Origin: SABI01 sp028532915
GTDB taxonomy: Bacteria > Spirochaetota > Spirochaetia > Sphaerochaetales > Sphaerochaetaceae
Length of the DNA stretch: 64,000 nucleotides
Assembly: GCA_963677225.1 (NCBI GenBank)
Contig: OY781923.1
Coordinates: forward strand, 1,612,001-1,676,000
Reading direction: 5' to 3'
The translations under genes were made by a program, and so were the position numbers. The notes under the pieces are model-generated. The model was not told the DNA's origin. It searched no databases and was given only the letters and a program-made list of their open reading frames with translations. Shown piece by piece: positions 52,148 through 61,056 of the stretch. Numbering within the stretch: position 1 is the stretch's first letter; every line of letters starts with the position of its first letter.

Positions 52148-52921
52148 TTACGGCCTGAATGAAATACTTATGCCGGCATTGACAGCTCTTCCGGAATGAT
52201 CGAAAAGATCAAGAAGTCTCAGATCAGCCATCACATAGGTATTGGTGATGAATTCTATCGGAATCAGGCGCAGACCAACATTTAAAAGTCCACGGGAAGT
52301 AGCATCCCCCCCGCTCGGGTTTACCGAATAACTCACATTACCGAAATCAAGAAGGATATTCACCTTCTCTTTGAACCCTTTCTTCCATAACGGAGTTTCA
52401 AAAGCCATTGCGAAATCGATATCGCTATTCATTGTGTCATCGAAGGTATAACCGACGTAAACTGTTGTCTTCGAAGGAAAATCTACTATTGAACTCGAAT
52501 AGGTCGCGGAGAAACCAGCCTGACCTGCAAAAGAGATAGAATTACCGATGTCCAGCCCCTGACCATTGATAACAAAAGCGAAGGATGTGGTGTTTTTCTC
52601 GACAAACTGCCATTTTGCCTGCAGTATCATATCGACGGTATTGCTGATATCGACAGCCAGTGCCGTTTCAAAATCTTCTGCGAATCCAATCTGAAAATAT
52701 GGAATATGGGAGAACTGTCCGCCGGTAGAGAACATTGCAGAGTATCCTGTGGTGACCACCGCATTTCTTGAAGAATCGACTACCCTGGCTGACGGGACCA
52801 CAATATAACCCGTTGAGCCGCTCAACGTACTGTTTCCTTCTGTTGCTGCAGAAAAGACGGGAGTGAGAACTGCTATAAATATGACTGTTGAAATGATACG
52901 TGCGGTAAGCTTTCTGTTCAT
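52148..52921 (-). CDS. Predicted outer-membrane beta-barrel protein, function unknown
   Basis: A 257-residue exported protein. A signal peptide (about 1-24, cut near PVFSAA) is followed by alternating short hydrophobic and polar stretches (TTVYVGYTFDD, SISFAGQAGFSATYSSS, ISFRP at the end) typical of a small barrel of about ten to twelve strands. I do not recognise a family. The ATG at 52921 is chosen because GGAGG is six bases upstream. It lies between arsRC and rpsD without an obvious link to either. Confidence 0.72.
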   Translation of the reverse strand: MNRKLTARIISTVIFIAVLTPVFSAATEGNSTLSGSTGYIVVPSARVVDSSRNAVVTTGYSAMFSTGGQFSHIPYFQIGFAEDFETALAVDISNTVDMILQAKWQFVEKNTTSFAFVINGQGLDIGNSISFAGQAGFSATYSSSIVDFPSKTTVYVGYTFDDTMNSDIDFAMAFETPLWKKGFKEKVNILLDFGNVSYSVNPSGGDATSRGLLNVGLRLIPIEFITNTYVMADLRLLDLFDHSGRAVNAGISISFRP

Positions 52922-53049
52922 GATCATCCTCCATGATTCTCGATTGGAATGCTTTAATCATACAATAGATGGCAAGGATGGGGTATAGATAAATCGAAAT
53001 TCTTGGAAATTTTTGTATTTATACCAATATCTTTTTACATTTCTCTATA

Positions 53050-53078
53050 TTGCAATTAATAATGTTTTCTGATATACC
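53050..53078 (+). promoter_or_regulatory. Promoter of rpsD
   Basis: -35 TTGCAA (53050-53055), 17-base spacer, -10 TATACC (53073-53078). The leader is about 53 bases. Confidence 0.5.
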
Positions 53079-53137
53079 TGAGGCTCAGAAGTTAGCATAT
53101 GCTTACTTTAATGTTAATGTTAAGAGGTGACAATCCT

Positions 53138-53731
53138 ATGGCAATAGATCGAACTCCAATCAGAAAGAGGAGTAATTTTGTGGGAATCAATCCTGTCGTT
53201 CTCGGGTACGAACCCAAAAAGAAAGGCCGGGAGAAACAGTTTAAAAGAAGAAGACGGAAGGAAAGCGAATACGGCATCCAGCTCAAGGAGAAGCAGAAGG
53301 TGAAATTCGTCTACGGTGTATTGGAAAAACAGTTCCTTCTCACCTACAAGAAGGCCGAAAAGATGCCGGGAATCACCGGAGAGAATCTTCTTCGCCTTCT
53401 TGAAAGTCGGCTCGACAATGTCGTGTTCAGATCGGGACTTGCAAAGACACGGAAGATGGCAAGACAGATGATATCTCACGGTCATATCAGAGTGAACGGT
53501 TCACGAGTGAACATTCCTTCCTACCAGGTATCGGTCGGCGATACCATTTCACCGGATACGACGATGACCGGTCATCTCAGAGCTTTGAGGAGTTCCTATA
53601 GCCGAAGTCTTCCTCCATGGCTCTCACAGGACAGTGACACTCTTGAGTCCAGTGTGATCGGCACATCCAGCCGTTCAGATATCGATTTCGATGTCGTGGA
53701 ATCAAGAATAACAGAGCTGTATTCGAAATAG
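53138..53731 (+). CDS. rpsD: 30S ribosomal protein S4
   Basis: Primary binder of 16S rRNA that nucleates 30S assembly. From the ATG at 53138 (AGAGGTGA eight bases upstream) it has 197 residues. The S4 RNA-binding motif RLDNVVFRSGLAKTRKMARQMISHGHIRVNG is present. The N-terminus lacks the zinc cysteines found in some S4 proteins. It stands alone rather than with rpsM, rpsK and rpoA. Confidence 0.95.
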   Translation: MAIDRTPIRKRSNFVGINPVVLGYEPKKKGREKQFKRRRRKESEYGIQLKEKQKVKFVYGVLEKQFLLTYKKAEKMPGITGENLLRLLESRLDNVVFRSGLAKTRKMARQMISHGHIRVNGSRVNIPSYQVSVGDTISPDTTMTGHLRALRSSYSRSLPPWLSQDSDTLESSVIGTSSRSDIDFDVVESRITELYSK

Positions 53732-53774
53732 ACTGGTTCTTGCCACATTTTTCTCGTTTGTATATGGTAGGAGT

Positions 53775-54170
53775 ATGTATCATACTCTTACCATTCAAAC
53801 ACAGAAAGACGGGTTTTATGATCTCACCGGCAAGGTGAGGGATATCGTTGCATCAAGCAAAATAGAAAGCGGAATCTGCGTAATCTATTCTCCGCACACT
53901 TCTTGTGGAATCACCATCAATGAAAATGCCGATCCCGATGTGCAGCACGATCTGAAGATCGCCTACACTCAGGCTTTTCCCGAAGATTCCTCATACCGTC
54001 ATAACGAAGGTAATTCGAGCGCCCATGCAAAAGTGAGTGCAATCGGCTCGTCAGCTACAGTATTCGTTGAAAAATGCGATCTGCTTCTCGGAATATGGCA
54101 GGCGGTCTACCTTGTAGAATTCGACGGACCGAGAACCAGACGTGTTTTCGTGAAGGTGATCGCTGAATAG
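53775..54170 (+). CDS. YjbQ family protein (UPF0047)
   Basis: The 131 residues contain SGICVIYSPHTSCGITINENADPDV, HNEGNSSAHAKVSAIGSS and WQAVYLVEFDGPRTRRVFVKV, diagnostic for this conserved family. Members can show thiamine-phosphate synthase activity, but the physiological role is not settled. It follows rpsD after 43 bases, with GGAG next to the start. Confidence 0.9.
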   Translation: MYHTLTIQTQKDGFYDLTGKVRDIVASSKIESGICVIYSPHTSCGITINENADPDVQHDLKIAYTQAFPEDSSYRHNEGNSSAHAKVSAIGSSATVFVEKCDLLLGIWQAVYLVEFDGPRTRRVFVKVIAE

Positions 54171-54189
54171 CGAACACCTTCTTTCATTC

Positions 54190-55425
54190 CTATTTTGTTG
54201 TTTTAGACGGTCTCAGAATCAGATTGAGGACGACTCCGAATATCGCAGCAAGACCAAGCCCCGACAATTTAACCGGACCGATTTCAAAGGCAGCTCCGCC
54301 TAGTCCGAGAACAAGCATCGATGCGCTGATGATAAGCAGTTTCGGATTAGACAGATCCACTCTGGCATCCACCATATTCTTGATTCCAATTGAACTTATC
54401 ATACCGAACAGAAGGATGCTGATTCCACCGATGACCGGTGCGGGTATCGTGGATATGATCGCCGTGAATTTCGGAATGAGAGAGAGGAAAATTGCGAAGA
54501 GTGCTGCAATTCGCATGATGATTGGATTCGATGCGCCTGTGAGTGCTACAGCTCCTGTATTCTCCGAATAGGTCGTGTTCGCCGGTCCTCCGATGAGAGC
54601 CGAGATGCTTGTCGCGATTCCGTCTCCGATGAGTGTCCTGTGGATACCCGGATCTTTGATAAAATCTTTTCCGACCACATTTCCGATAGCAAGGACATCA
54701 CCGAAATGTTCCACCATCGTAACGATCGCGATAGGGACCATCACGGTAATCGCTGAGAAAGAGAATTTGGGAGTCTGAAAATGGGGAAGACCGATCCATG
54801 CCGCCTCCCGTATCGGAGTGAAGTCGGTGATTCCTATCACTATAGAGAACAGATACCCGCCTATAAGGGCGAAGAGTACCGGCAGATTAGAGGCGAACTT
54901 CCATCCGAACTTTTCGAAATATACTTTTACGAAGATACCAAGGGCAAAGGTGACAAAGGCCACCAGCCATGCAGTGGAGGATGCTATGTCCGGGCTATTG
55001 GTACCGTTAGCGTTCGCAACTGCTACAGGAGCAAGGATAAGGCCGATCATGATGATCATCGGACCGGTCACGTGAGGTGGAAGAATATCGTGGAGTCTGT
55101 CATAACTCACGAAACGGAATATCGATGCTACAATCAAATAGAGAAATCCTGCCACGAGGATTCCTCCGAGTGCGAATGCGATGTCTCCTTCACTCGCGGT
55201 AACTGAGATGATTCCCGGTATGAATGCGAACGAAGATCCAAGAAAGACAGGCACTTTGAATTTCGTGACAACATGAAATATCAAAGTCCCGATTCCCGCC
55301 GCAAACAAGGCAACAGAAATATCCAGTCCCGTCAAAATAGGAACAAGCACCGTTGCACCGAACATCACAAAGGTATGTTGCAATCCTAAGATTACTGTTT
55401 TCGTACCAATTTTCTCTTTTGCCAC
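54190..55425 (-). CDS. uraA: Uracil permease (NCS2 family)
   Basis: Proton-coupled nucleobase importer with about 14 transmembrane segments. The family loop TTYSENTGAVALTGASNP (NTTYSENT) and the MVEHFGDVLAIGN stretch, a substrate-site region, support uracil over xanthine but do not prove it. The start is a GTG at 55425 with GGAGG six bases upstream (VAKEKIGTKTVILG). The longer ATG at 55470 has no ribosome site and adds non-family residues. Confidence 0.85.
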   Translation of the reverse strand: MAKEKIGTKTVILGLQHTFVMFGATVLVPILTGLDISVALFAAGIGTLIFHVVTKFKVPVFLGSSFAFIPGIISVTASEGDIAFALGGILVAGFLYLIVASIFRFVSYDRLHDILPPHVTGPMIIMIGLILAPVAVANANGTNSPDIASSTAWLVAFVTFALGIFVKVYFEKFGWKFASNLPVLFALIGGYLFSIVIGITDFTPIREAAWIGLPHFQTPKFSFSAITVMVPIAIVTMVEHFGDVLAIGNVVGKDFIKDPGIHRTLIGDGIATSISALIGGPANTTYSENTGAVALTGASNPIIMRIAALFAIFLSLIPKFTAIISTIPAPVIGGISILLFGMISSIGIKNMVDARVDLSNPKLLIISASMLVLGLGGAAFEIGPVKLSGLGLAAIFGVVLNLILRPSKTTK

Positions 55426-55556
55426 TGCTATCCTCCAATGATAGTCAAATTTATGCATATGTATATTCACCCACTAACGTTGTGAATGTTGATATGAAAC
55501 CTTTTTTTGTCCTGAGTTACTATTCGATTAGAAAAGATGCCCTATTTTTGATTAAA

Positions 55557-55571
55557 TTGCTAGGTTAGCAA
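55557..55571. promoter_or_regulatory. Dyad TTGCTA-GGT-TAGCAA between uraA and the SPFH gene
   Basis: A perfect 6+6 inverted repeat with a three-base centre in the divergent 270-base region. It lies about 130 bases before uraA and 47 bases before the SPFH promoter -35. Binding protein unknown. Confidence 0.35.
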
Positions 55572-55617
55572 CATCAATTTTGCCGGAAATATGTAATTTT
55601 GCACATTTTTTTTTATG

Positions 55618-55646
55618 TTGACTTTTGATTCGGAATAAAATAATAT
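55618..55646 (+). promoter_or_regulatory. Promoter of the SPFH-RHH operon
   Basis: -35 TTGACT (55618-55623), 17-base spacer, -10 TAATAT (55641-55646). The predicted start is near 55653, inside the dyad at 55651-55671. Confidence 0.55.
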
Positions 55647-55650
55647 CTTT

Positions 55651-55671
55651 ATGATAGCATTTAGATATCAT
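55651..55671 (+). promoter_or_regulatory. Dyad ATGATA-N9-TATCAT at the SPFH transcription start
   Basis: A perfect 6+6 inverted repeat followed by six T residues, sitting on the predicted transcription start. It is a candidate operator for the ribbon-helix-helix protein of the same operon, or a short hairpin at the mRNA 5' end. Confidence 0.4.
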
Positions 55672-55695
55672 TTTTTATGCAAAGGAGATTCTCAT

Positions 55696-56700
55696 ATGAA
55701 AACAAATAACCATGTCACGGAAGAAAAAAAAGCTCCCCATCTTCCAGGGATGCTTATGCTGTGGGTACTGATCATCGCAGAGATTGCCTTCACTGTCCTG
55801 TTCATCTATTGTGTCTCTCAATTGAGTATCTACGGCGAAGATACTGTTGTGATCATCATCCTTATCATCTCTGCACTTACAGCATTCGGTCTCCTTCCGG
55901 TATGTTTCATCGGATTGAAAGTGATAAAACCGAATGAAGCCATGGTTCTCACTCTTTTCGGCAGATATTACGGTACATTGCAAGAAAGCGGTTTTTATTT
56001 CGTCAATCCTTTTGTCGCATCGGTCAATCCCTGCTCTGCAGATCAGGATACCTCATCTTCCGTCCTCAATTCGATGAAGATCAAGGTGAACAGCAAATCT
56101 GTCCAGCTCAACAAAAAAATTTCTCTCAAAGCGATGACTCTCAATAATGACAAGCAGAAGATAAATGACGCTCAGGGTAATCCGATTATCATCGGTATAG
56201 TTGTGATCTGGAAAGTGGTCAACACGGCAAAGGCTGTCTTCAATGTCGACAATTACATCGAATATCTTTCGATCCAGACCGATGCCGCATTGAGAAATAT
56301 TGTCCGTCTCTATCCATATGATGAAAATGACGCAGAAGGTGAGAAATCACTGAGGGGCTCGTCATTGGAGGTGGCAGAAAAGTTGAAGGATGCTATACAG
56401 GAGAAAGCTGGAATCGCAGGTATAGAGATTCTTGAAGCGAGGATCACCCATCTTTCGTATGCACCTGAAATTGCCGCCGCCATGTTGCAAAGACAGCAGG
56501 CTTCTGCCATAATTGCAGCTCGATCGATGATAGTTGAAGGTGCTGTATCTATGGTCGAGATGGCACTCGATGAATTGTCTGAAAAGGATATCGTTTCCCT
56601 GGATGAAGAACGAAAGGCCCAGATGGTAAGTAATCTGCTCGTCATCCTGTGCGGAAACAAGGATGCTCAGCCTATCGTCAATTCAGGATCGATCTATTAA
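55696..56700 (+). CDS. SPFH/Band 7 (stomatin-type) membrane protein
   Basis: A 334-residue protein with two hydrophobic segments (about 20-42 and 50-72) and an SPFH domain (KPNEAMVLTLFGRYYGT ... GNPIIIGIVVIWKV ... IQTDAALRNIVR). A helical C-terminal part follows (IAAAMLQRQQASAIIAARSMIVEGAVSMVEMALDEL). Such proteins oligomerise at lipid domains. The start at 55696 has AAGGAG eight bases upstream; the first in-frame ATG at 55651 lies in the promoter. The small ribbon-helix-helix gene follows 15 bases after the stop. Confidence 0.9.
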   Translation: MKTNNHVTEEKKAPHLPGMLMLWVLIIAEIAFTVLFIYCVSQLSIYGEDTVVIIILIISALTAFGLLPVCFIGLKVIKPNEAMVLTLFGRYYGTLQESGFYFVNPFVASVNPCSADQDTSSSVLNSMKIKVNSKSVQLNKKISLKAMTLNNDKQKINDAQGNPIIIGIVVIWKVVNTAKAVFNVDNYIEYLSIQTDAALRNIVRLYPYDENDAEGEKSLRGSSLEVAEKLKDAIQEKAGIAGIEILEARITHLSYAPEIAAAMLQRQQASAIIAARSMIVEGAVSMVEMALDELSEKDIVSLDEERKAQMVSNLLVILCGNKDAQPIVNSGSIY

Positions 56701-56715
56701 ATAAAAGGATTGGAG

Positions 56716-56910
56716 ATGGCTTCAAAGGATAACGATAAGAAACAGATAGTATTAAGGCTCTCGCCGACATTGTGGAAACAGGTAGCTTCATGGGCCGAGC
56801 AGGATTTCCGTTCTATCAATTCTCAGATCGAATATCTTTTGACCAAAGCAGTCAAAGATCACTATAAGATTGATAAGGAACAGGATGAGGAAGAATCCTC
56901 CTCATCCTGA
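56716..56910 (+). CDS. Small ribbon-helix-helix (Arc-type) protein
   Basis: 64 residues. KKQIVLRLSPTLWKQVASWAEQDFRSINSQIEYLLTKAV matches the Arc/MetJ ribbon-helix-helix pattern: one DNA-contacting beta strand, then two helices. An acidic tail follows (DEEESSSS). Function unknown. It is tied to the SPFH gene by a 15-base gap and a shared terminator. The ATG at 56716 has AAGG seven bases upstream. A TTG at 56710 is less likely. Confidence 0.8.
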   Translation: MASKDNDKKQIVLRLSPTLWKQVASWAEQDFRSINSQIEYLLTKAVKDHYKIDKEQDEEESSSS

Positions 56911-56919
56911 AATCTTTTT
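56883..56919 (+). terminator. Terminator of the SPFH-RHH operon
   Basis: Stem GGATGAGGA / TCCTCATCC (56883-56891, 56899-56907) with a seven-base loop and a T run to 56919. It overlaps the end of the ribbon-helix-helix gene. Confidence 0.8.
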
Positions 56920-58228
56920 ACAGCTGTATGCCTGTATAGGTATTCCCTGATATCTTCTTTAGCTGTACCTGCACTTCATCTCCGGCGATGAGTTGACCTT
57001 TCGGCTCGAATACGACCATCTCGCTGTGCTGAGATCTTCCCAGATACTGGTTCTCGTTCTTCTTCGAAAGAGATTCGACCAGGACCTCGACAATATCGTG
57101 ACAGTGCTGTTCCTTGTATGAGCGGGTGAGAACTCTCTGATTCTTTATCAGTCTGTTCAGTCTTTCAAGACGTATATCTACCGGCACCTGAGGCTCCATG
57201 TCTACAGCTTTCGTACCTTCTCTCGGGTTGAAATAATACATAAAAGCTTCGATGAACCCGATTTCGTTCATTGCCGAAAGTGTCTGCAGGAAATCATCCT
57301 CGGTTTCACCGGGGAATCCTACCATCACATCGGTTGTGAACGTCATATCGGGTACCGCCTTTTTTATATCCTCTATAAGAGACAGAAACGACTCTCTCGT
57401 ATATTTTCTTCTCATCGCATCAAGGATCCTTGTCGACCCGCTCTGCATCGGCACATGAAGATGATGAGGAAGTTTTTTCTCCTGCCCGAGCAGAGAAATC
57501 AGCTCCTTCGAGAAATCTTTCGGATGAGGTGATTCGAAACGGACCCATTTGACCGAATCAAGAGTTCGCGTGATCTTTTCTAGAAGATCGGGAAAGCCGT
57601 ATCTGATCCCATTGTCCGTAAAGCTGTAAGAATTCACATTCTGTCCGAGCAGTGTGATCTCCTTAACTCCGAGATCCTCGAGACGTTTCACTTCATCCAG
57701 AATCGAATCCACAGAACGGGAGACCTCTCTTCCTCTCACATAGGGAACGATACAGTAGGAACAGAAGTTGTTGCAGCCGTTCATAATCGGAATGAATGAA
57801 CTGATCTCCCCCTCTTTATGGTAATTGCGGGTAAACGTATATTCCTCTTTTCTCTCGTCCTTCGCTCCCGATAGGATCGCAGCAATACGGTATTTATCAT
57901 TTGTTCCGACAACATGATCTACCGCTGGAGCCTGGTCGATGATCTGGTCATGAAGCCTTTCAGCCATGCATCCTGTGATGATCAGCGTAAGGTCTCTGCT
58001 TTCTTTGAGATGTTTAAAAAATCCTATTCTTCCCCAGATCCTGTTTTCGGCAGTCTTTCTGACGCTGCAGGTATTGATGATGACGCAATCGGCATCCTCG
58101 ACCTTTTCAGCCTTCCTGATATCCGCTTTCTGCAGTGAAATCTCGAGTGCATTTGATTCTGCGATGTTCATCTGACAGCCGTAGGTCTCTATCCAGTACA
58201 AAGAGTGGCTCTTAGGCTGATCTTTCAT
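56918..58228 (-). CDS. miaB: tRNA-2-methylthio-N6-dimethylallyladenosine synthase
   Basis: Radical-SAM methylthiotransferase acting on tRNA position 37. The 436 residues have the N-terminal cluster site (YGCQMNIAES, CSVRKTAE), the radical-SAM motif CNNFCSYCIVPYVRGRE and a C-terminal TRAM domain. It starts one base from the folD stop, so the two genes are one operon. Confidence 0.97.
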   Translation of the reverse strand: MKDQPKSHSLYWIETYGCQMNIAESNALEISLQKADIRKAEKVEDADCVIINTCSVRKTAENRIWGRIGFFKHLKESRDLTLIITGCMAERLHDQIIDQAPAVDHVVGTNDKYRIAAILSGAKDERKEEYTFTRNYHKEGEISSFIPIMNGCNNFCSYCIVPYVRGREVSRSVDSILDEVKRLEDLGVKEITLLGQNVNSYSFTDNGIRYGFPDLLEKITRTLDSVKWVRFESPHPKDFSKELISLLGQEKKLPHHLHVPMQSGSTRILDAMRRKYTRESFLSLIEDIKKAVPDMTFTTDVMVGFPGETEDDFLQTLSAMNEIGFIEAFMYYFNPREGTKAVDMEPQVPVDIRLERLNRLIKNQRVLTRSYKEQHCHDIVEVLVESLSKKNENQYLGRSQHSEMVVFEPKGQLIAGDEVQVQLKKISGNTYTGIQL

Positions 58229-59110
58229 CTACTTTCTTCCTTCCATATGCAATTTTGCTGCTGATAGCGTATTATACATCAACATGGCGATAGTCATAGG
58301 TCCCACTCCGCGGGGAACGGGAGTTATAGCAGTGCATTTCGAAGCTACAGAGTCGAAATCGACATCACCTGTAAGACGATATCCCCGTTTCCTTGAAGCA
58401 TCATCTACCCGGTTGATCCCTACATCTATAACGACGGCGCCATCTTTGACCATATCGGAGGTGACAAAGTTCGCTCTTCCTATGGCGACGATGAGAATAT
58501 CGGCAGAGCGGGTAAACGACGGAAGGTCGGCTGTTCTGCTGTGACACACTGTCACGGTCGCATCGCGTCCCTTTTGCATAAGAAGTGCAGCGATCGGCTT
58601 GCCCACTATTGCTGAGCGGCCTATAACGACCACATGCTTTCCCTTAGTCTCTATTTCATAATAATCAAGCATTTTGAGGATCCCGTGCGGGGTGCACGAA
58701 ATAAAGGTTTCCTCTTCTCTCACAAGGTGCCCCATGTTGGTAGGATGAAGTCCGTCTACATCTTTGCCGGCTGCTATCGAGTTTATCACCTTCGATTCAT
58801 CCAGATGTGCGGGAAGAGGAAGCTGTACGAGAATCCCGTCGACCTCACTGTCCCTGTTCAGATCATCTATATGACCGAGAAGAGTATTCTCATCGATATC
58901 TGCTGGAAGGGAGATATCCTTATGGCCGAAACCTAGCTCCAGAGCCTTTTTCTTCTTCGAAGAGACGTATGCCATTGACGCAGGATCGGATCCCACGAGT
59001 ATGACCGCCAATGTCGGTCTGTGTTGAAACTGTTCATACAGTCGTTTACTTTCGATCTCTATATTCTCGTAAATAGATGCGGCCACCTCTTTACCCGTAA
59101 GTTCTTTCAT
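58229..59110 (-). CDS. folD: Methylenetetrahydrofolate dehydrogenase/cyclohydrolase
   Basis: Bifunctional one-carbon enzyme. The 293 residues contain DGILVQLPLPAHLDES, the NADP-binding VVIGRSAIVGKPIAALLMQKGRDATVTVCHSRT and PVPRGVGPMTIAMLMYNT. It is a full-length FolD. Confidence 0.98.
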   Translation of the reverse strand: MKELTGKEVAASIYENIEIESKRLYEQFQHRPTLAVILVGSDPASMAYVSSKKKKALELGFGHKDISLPADIDENTLLGHIDDLNRDSEVDGILVQLPLPAHLDESKVINSIAAGKDVDGLHPTNMGHLVREEETFISCTPHGILKMLDYYEIETKGKHVVVIGRSAIVGKPIAALLMQKGRDATVTVCHSRTADLPSFTRSADILIVAIGRANFVTSDMVKDGAVVIDVGINRVDDASRKRGYRLTGDVDFDSVASKCTAITPVPRGVGPMTIAMLMYNTLSAAKLHMEGRK

Positions 59111-59167
59111 ATCAACTCCATGAGTGTTAAATTGTTTATACTATTGTTATATCAAAAAATAGAATTT

Positions 59168-59179
59168 ATGTGTACACAT
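59168..59179. promoter_or_regulatory. Perfect palindrome ATGTGTACACAT in the folD upstream region
   Basis: A 12-base perfect palindrome in the 167-base gap between divergent folD and the 59278 gene. It may be an operator. No regulator is suggested by context. Confidence 0.25.
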
Positions 59180-59277
59180 TATGGCAAAGATGAGAGTACA
59201 CAGGTTTTCAAACCGCACTAAAATGGATATGATATAGAGGTTCCAGATTTTGTTCTTATGAGGAGATCGGCATTATT

Positions 59278-59880
59278 ATGAAAAGAGTTCTTAGCATCCT
59301 ATTGATAACGATGATGGCACTTACCTGCATTGGAGCTGAAGATACCTCGGATATTTCGATTCCGAACTACAGCATGGGTTCTCAGATCTTTACTTTCCGT
59401 TTTGGTCCCGAGGTGCCGACTTTTATGTATCGGCCTTCCCTCTCCCCTACCTGGCTCACTTTCTCCGATACCCATTTCAAAGTCGGCGGATACGGCTCCT
59501 TATCCTATCAGGGATTCTTATCAAGTCATCTGGCCATCGGAGGAGAACTCGGATATCTTTTCGATTATGATCAGAGCGAATTGTTCACAAGCGTGCCTCT
59601 GCTGGCAAAACTCACGTATATACCGTTCCAGGGGACTTTTGAACTTCCCCTGAGTATCTCAATGGGATTTGCCTACAATTCGTATGATGAATCCTCCTAC
59701 CTATCTCTTTTCACCTCAGCCGAGGTTGGACTCTCCTACTTCTTTACCGAATCATGGGGATTCACACTCAGCGGAGGCTTGCAGGTCATCCCTGAGATTT
59801 ACTTTGACGACAAAGCAGATCAGACCACTTATACAGGATTCATGCCCATAACACTCGCAATATCTTACCGGACTAACTAG
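59278..59880 (+). CDS. Predicted outer-membrane barrel protein
   Basis: A 200-residue exported protein with signal peptide 1-20 (LLITMMALTCIGAEDT, cut near IGA). Alternating strands such as FKVGGYGSLSYQGFL, LAIGGELGYLFDY, SISMGFAYNSY and GFMPITLAISYRTN suggest a small eight-stranded barrel. No family recognised. GAGGAG lies 12 bases before the ATG, a long spacing. A lipoprotein gene follows after nine bases. Confidence 0.7.
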   Translation: MKRVLSILLITMMALTCIGAEDTSDISIPNYSMGSQIFTFRFGPEVPTFMYRPSLSPTWLTFSDTHFKVGGYGSLSYQGFLSSHLAIGGELGYLFDYDQSELFTSVPLLAKLTYIPFQGTFELPLSISMGFAYNSYDESSYLSLFTSAEVGLSYFFTESWGFTLSGGLQVIPEIYFDDKADQTTYTGFMPITLAISYRTN

Positions 59881-59889
59881 GAGCAGTAG

Positions 59890-60942
59890 ATGAAACACAT
59901 AAAAAGAGAATCTTATATCACCCTCTTCCTATTCGGAATCATACTTCTCACCGTCGGGTGCAATCTTGATTACGACGGAATCTTCTATCAGGTATCCATT
60001 TCAGAGGAGACCGTTGAAGTCGGACAGGTCTACCTTGCAGGTATTGACTCAACGACCCTCTTTGCCTATACGACTGATGTCGGCATGCAGTCCTACGACA
60101 CCGTCAGCGAGGAGTGGACCGAGATAGATACTTCAGATCATATTTCATCCAACATACTGCCGAGTCTCGTATCTAGTGATGGTACCAACATCTATTTTTC
60201 CACCAGAAGCGATGAAGGCGAGAACAACCCGATCTATACATTCCCCATGAATGACACGGACAATATATCCGTACACAACTCAGACTACGACGTGATCACA
60301 TTCGCAGCTCCGTTCGATCTTATGCTCACCAAAGACAGCAGTGACAATTACTACGTTCGCAGAATTTCCAATCCTGCAACTCTTCTTACTACGATCCCCA
60401 GCGGATATGAAGCTGTGAAACTCATGGCCCAAAGCGATGATATCTTCCTGCTCAACGCATACACGATGGATGACGATGATGAGAAAGAGTACGATTATTT
60501 CCTCTACGATGGTTCAGATTTATTGACATTGACCCTCGACAGTGACGAATACAGCATCCGCGCATTCTATGTCGATGAGACCAATGACAATATCGCAGTG
60601 ATCACATCAGACGAGACAGTATATTATGATAACGATTTCGACATCGATTCTGATACCGACTTCACATTTGTCGAATCTGACGATACGGTATCACTCGAAA
60701 CAACGACTGTTGAAGATTCAGCTCTGCCCGTCATCACCGACTATTCATCTGCTCTGTTCTATATTCAGGGTGACAACGATTATATCTATTCGATCGACAG
60801 TTCTACCGGAGAAGTCGAGGATGTCACGGATGATTACACCGTAAGCGTCAGTTCCATCACTATCATCTCGTATCTGTATGACGATTCTACATCAACAGCC
60901 TATATCGGAACGATTGAAAACGGGGTGTACGAACTGTACTGA
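59890..60942 (+). CDS. Putative lipoprotein, function unknown
   Basis: 350 residues with a lipobox: LFLFGIILLTVGC, so the mature protein begins at the cysteine. The body is acidic, rich in Asp, Ser, Thr and Tyr, with repeated short strands that could be a propeller (STTLFAYTTDVG, GTNIYFSTRSDEG, NIAVITSDETVYY, SAYIGTIENGVYELY-like end). It pairs with the barrel gene nine bases upstream and shares the terminator after it. Confidence 0.75.
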   Translation: MKHIKRESYITLFLFGIILLTVGCNLDYDGIFYQVSISEETVEVGQVYLAGIDSTTLFAYTTDVGMQSYDTVSEEWTEIDTSDHISSNILPSLVSSDGTNIYFSTRSDEGENNPIYTFPMNDTDNISVHNSDYDVITFAAPFDLMLTKDSSDNYYVRRISNPATLLTTIPSGYEAVKLMAQSDDIFLLNAYTMDDDDEKEYDYFLYDGSDLLTLTLDSDEYSIRAFYVDETNDNIAVITSDETVYYDNDFDIDSDTDFTFVESDDTVSLETTTVEDSALPVITDYSSALFYIQGDNDYIYSIDSSTGEVEDVTDDYTVSVSSITIISYLYDDSTSTAYIGTIENGVYELY

Positions 60943-60998
60943 TAATACATTCCCATCTTGAGCTTTACTGCTGAAAACCGGTGATGATCTCAGGATTC

Positions 60999-61034
60999 AA
61001 AAAAAAGATCCTTATTTTAAAGGATCTTTTTTTT
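60999..61034. terminator. Bidirectional terminator between the lipoprotein and phosphoribosyltransferase genes
   Basis: GATCCTT / AAGGATC (61007-61013, 61020-61026) with a six-base loop, flanked by eight A residues on the left (60999-61006) and eight T residues on the right (61027-61034). It therefore works for both converging units. Confidence 0.9.
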
Positions 61035-61056
61035 GCCCGATGGTTTCATTTCAATA

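Noticed and set aside
53740..53768. TTGCCA-17-TATGGT as a promoter for the YjbQ gene
   Set aside because: Transcription would start on the ATG, yet a ribosome site is present; read-through from rpsD is simpler.
55426..55556. Riboswitch in the uraA leader
   Set aside because: I see no known purine, PRPP or pyrimidine leader pattern, only weak short stems.
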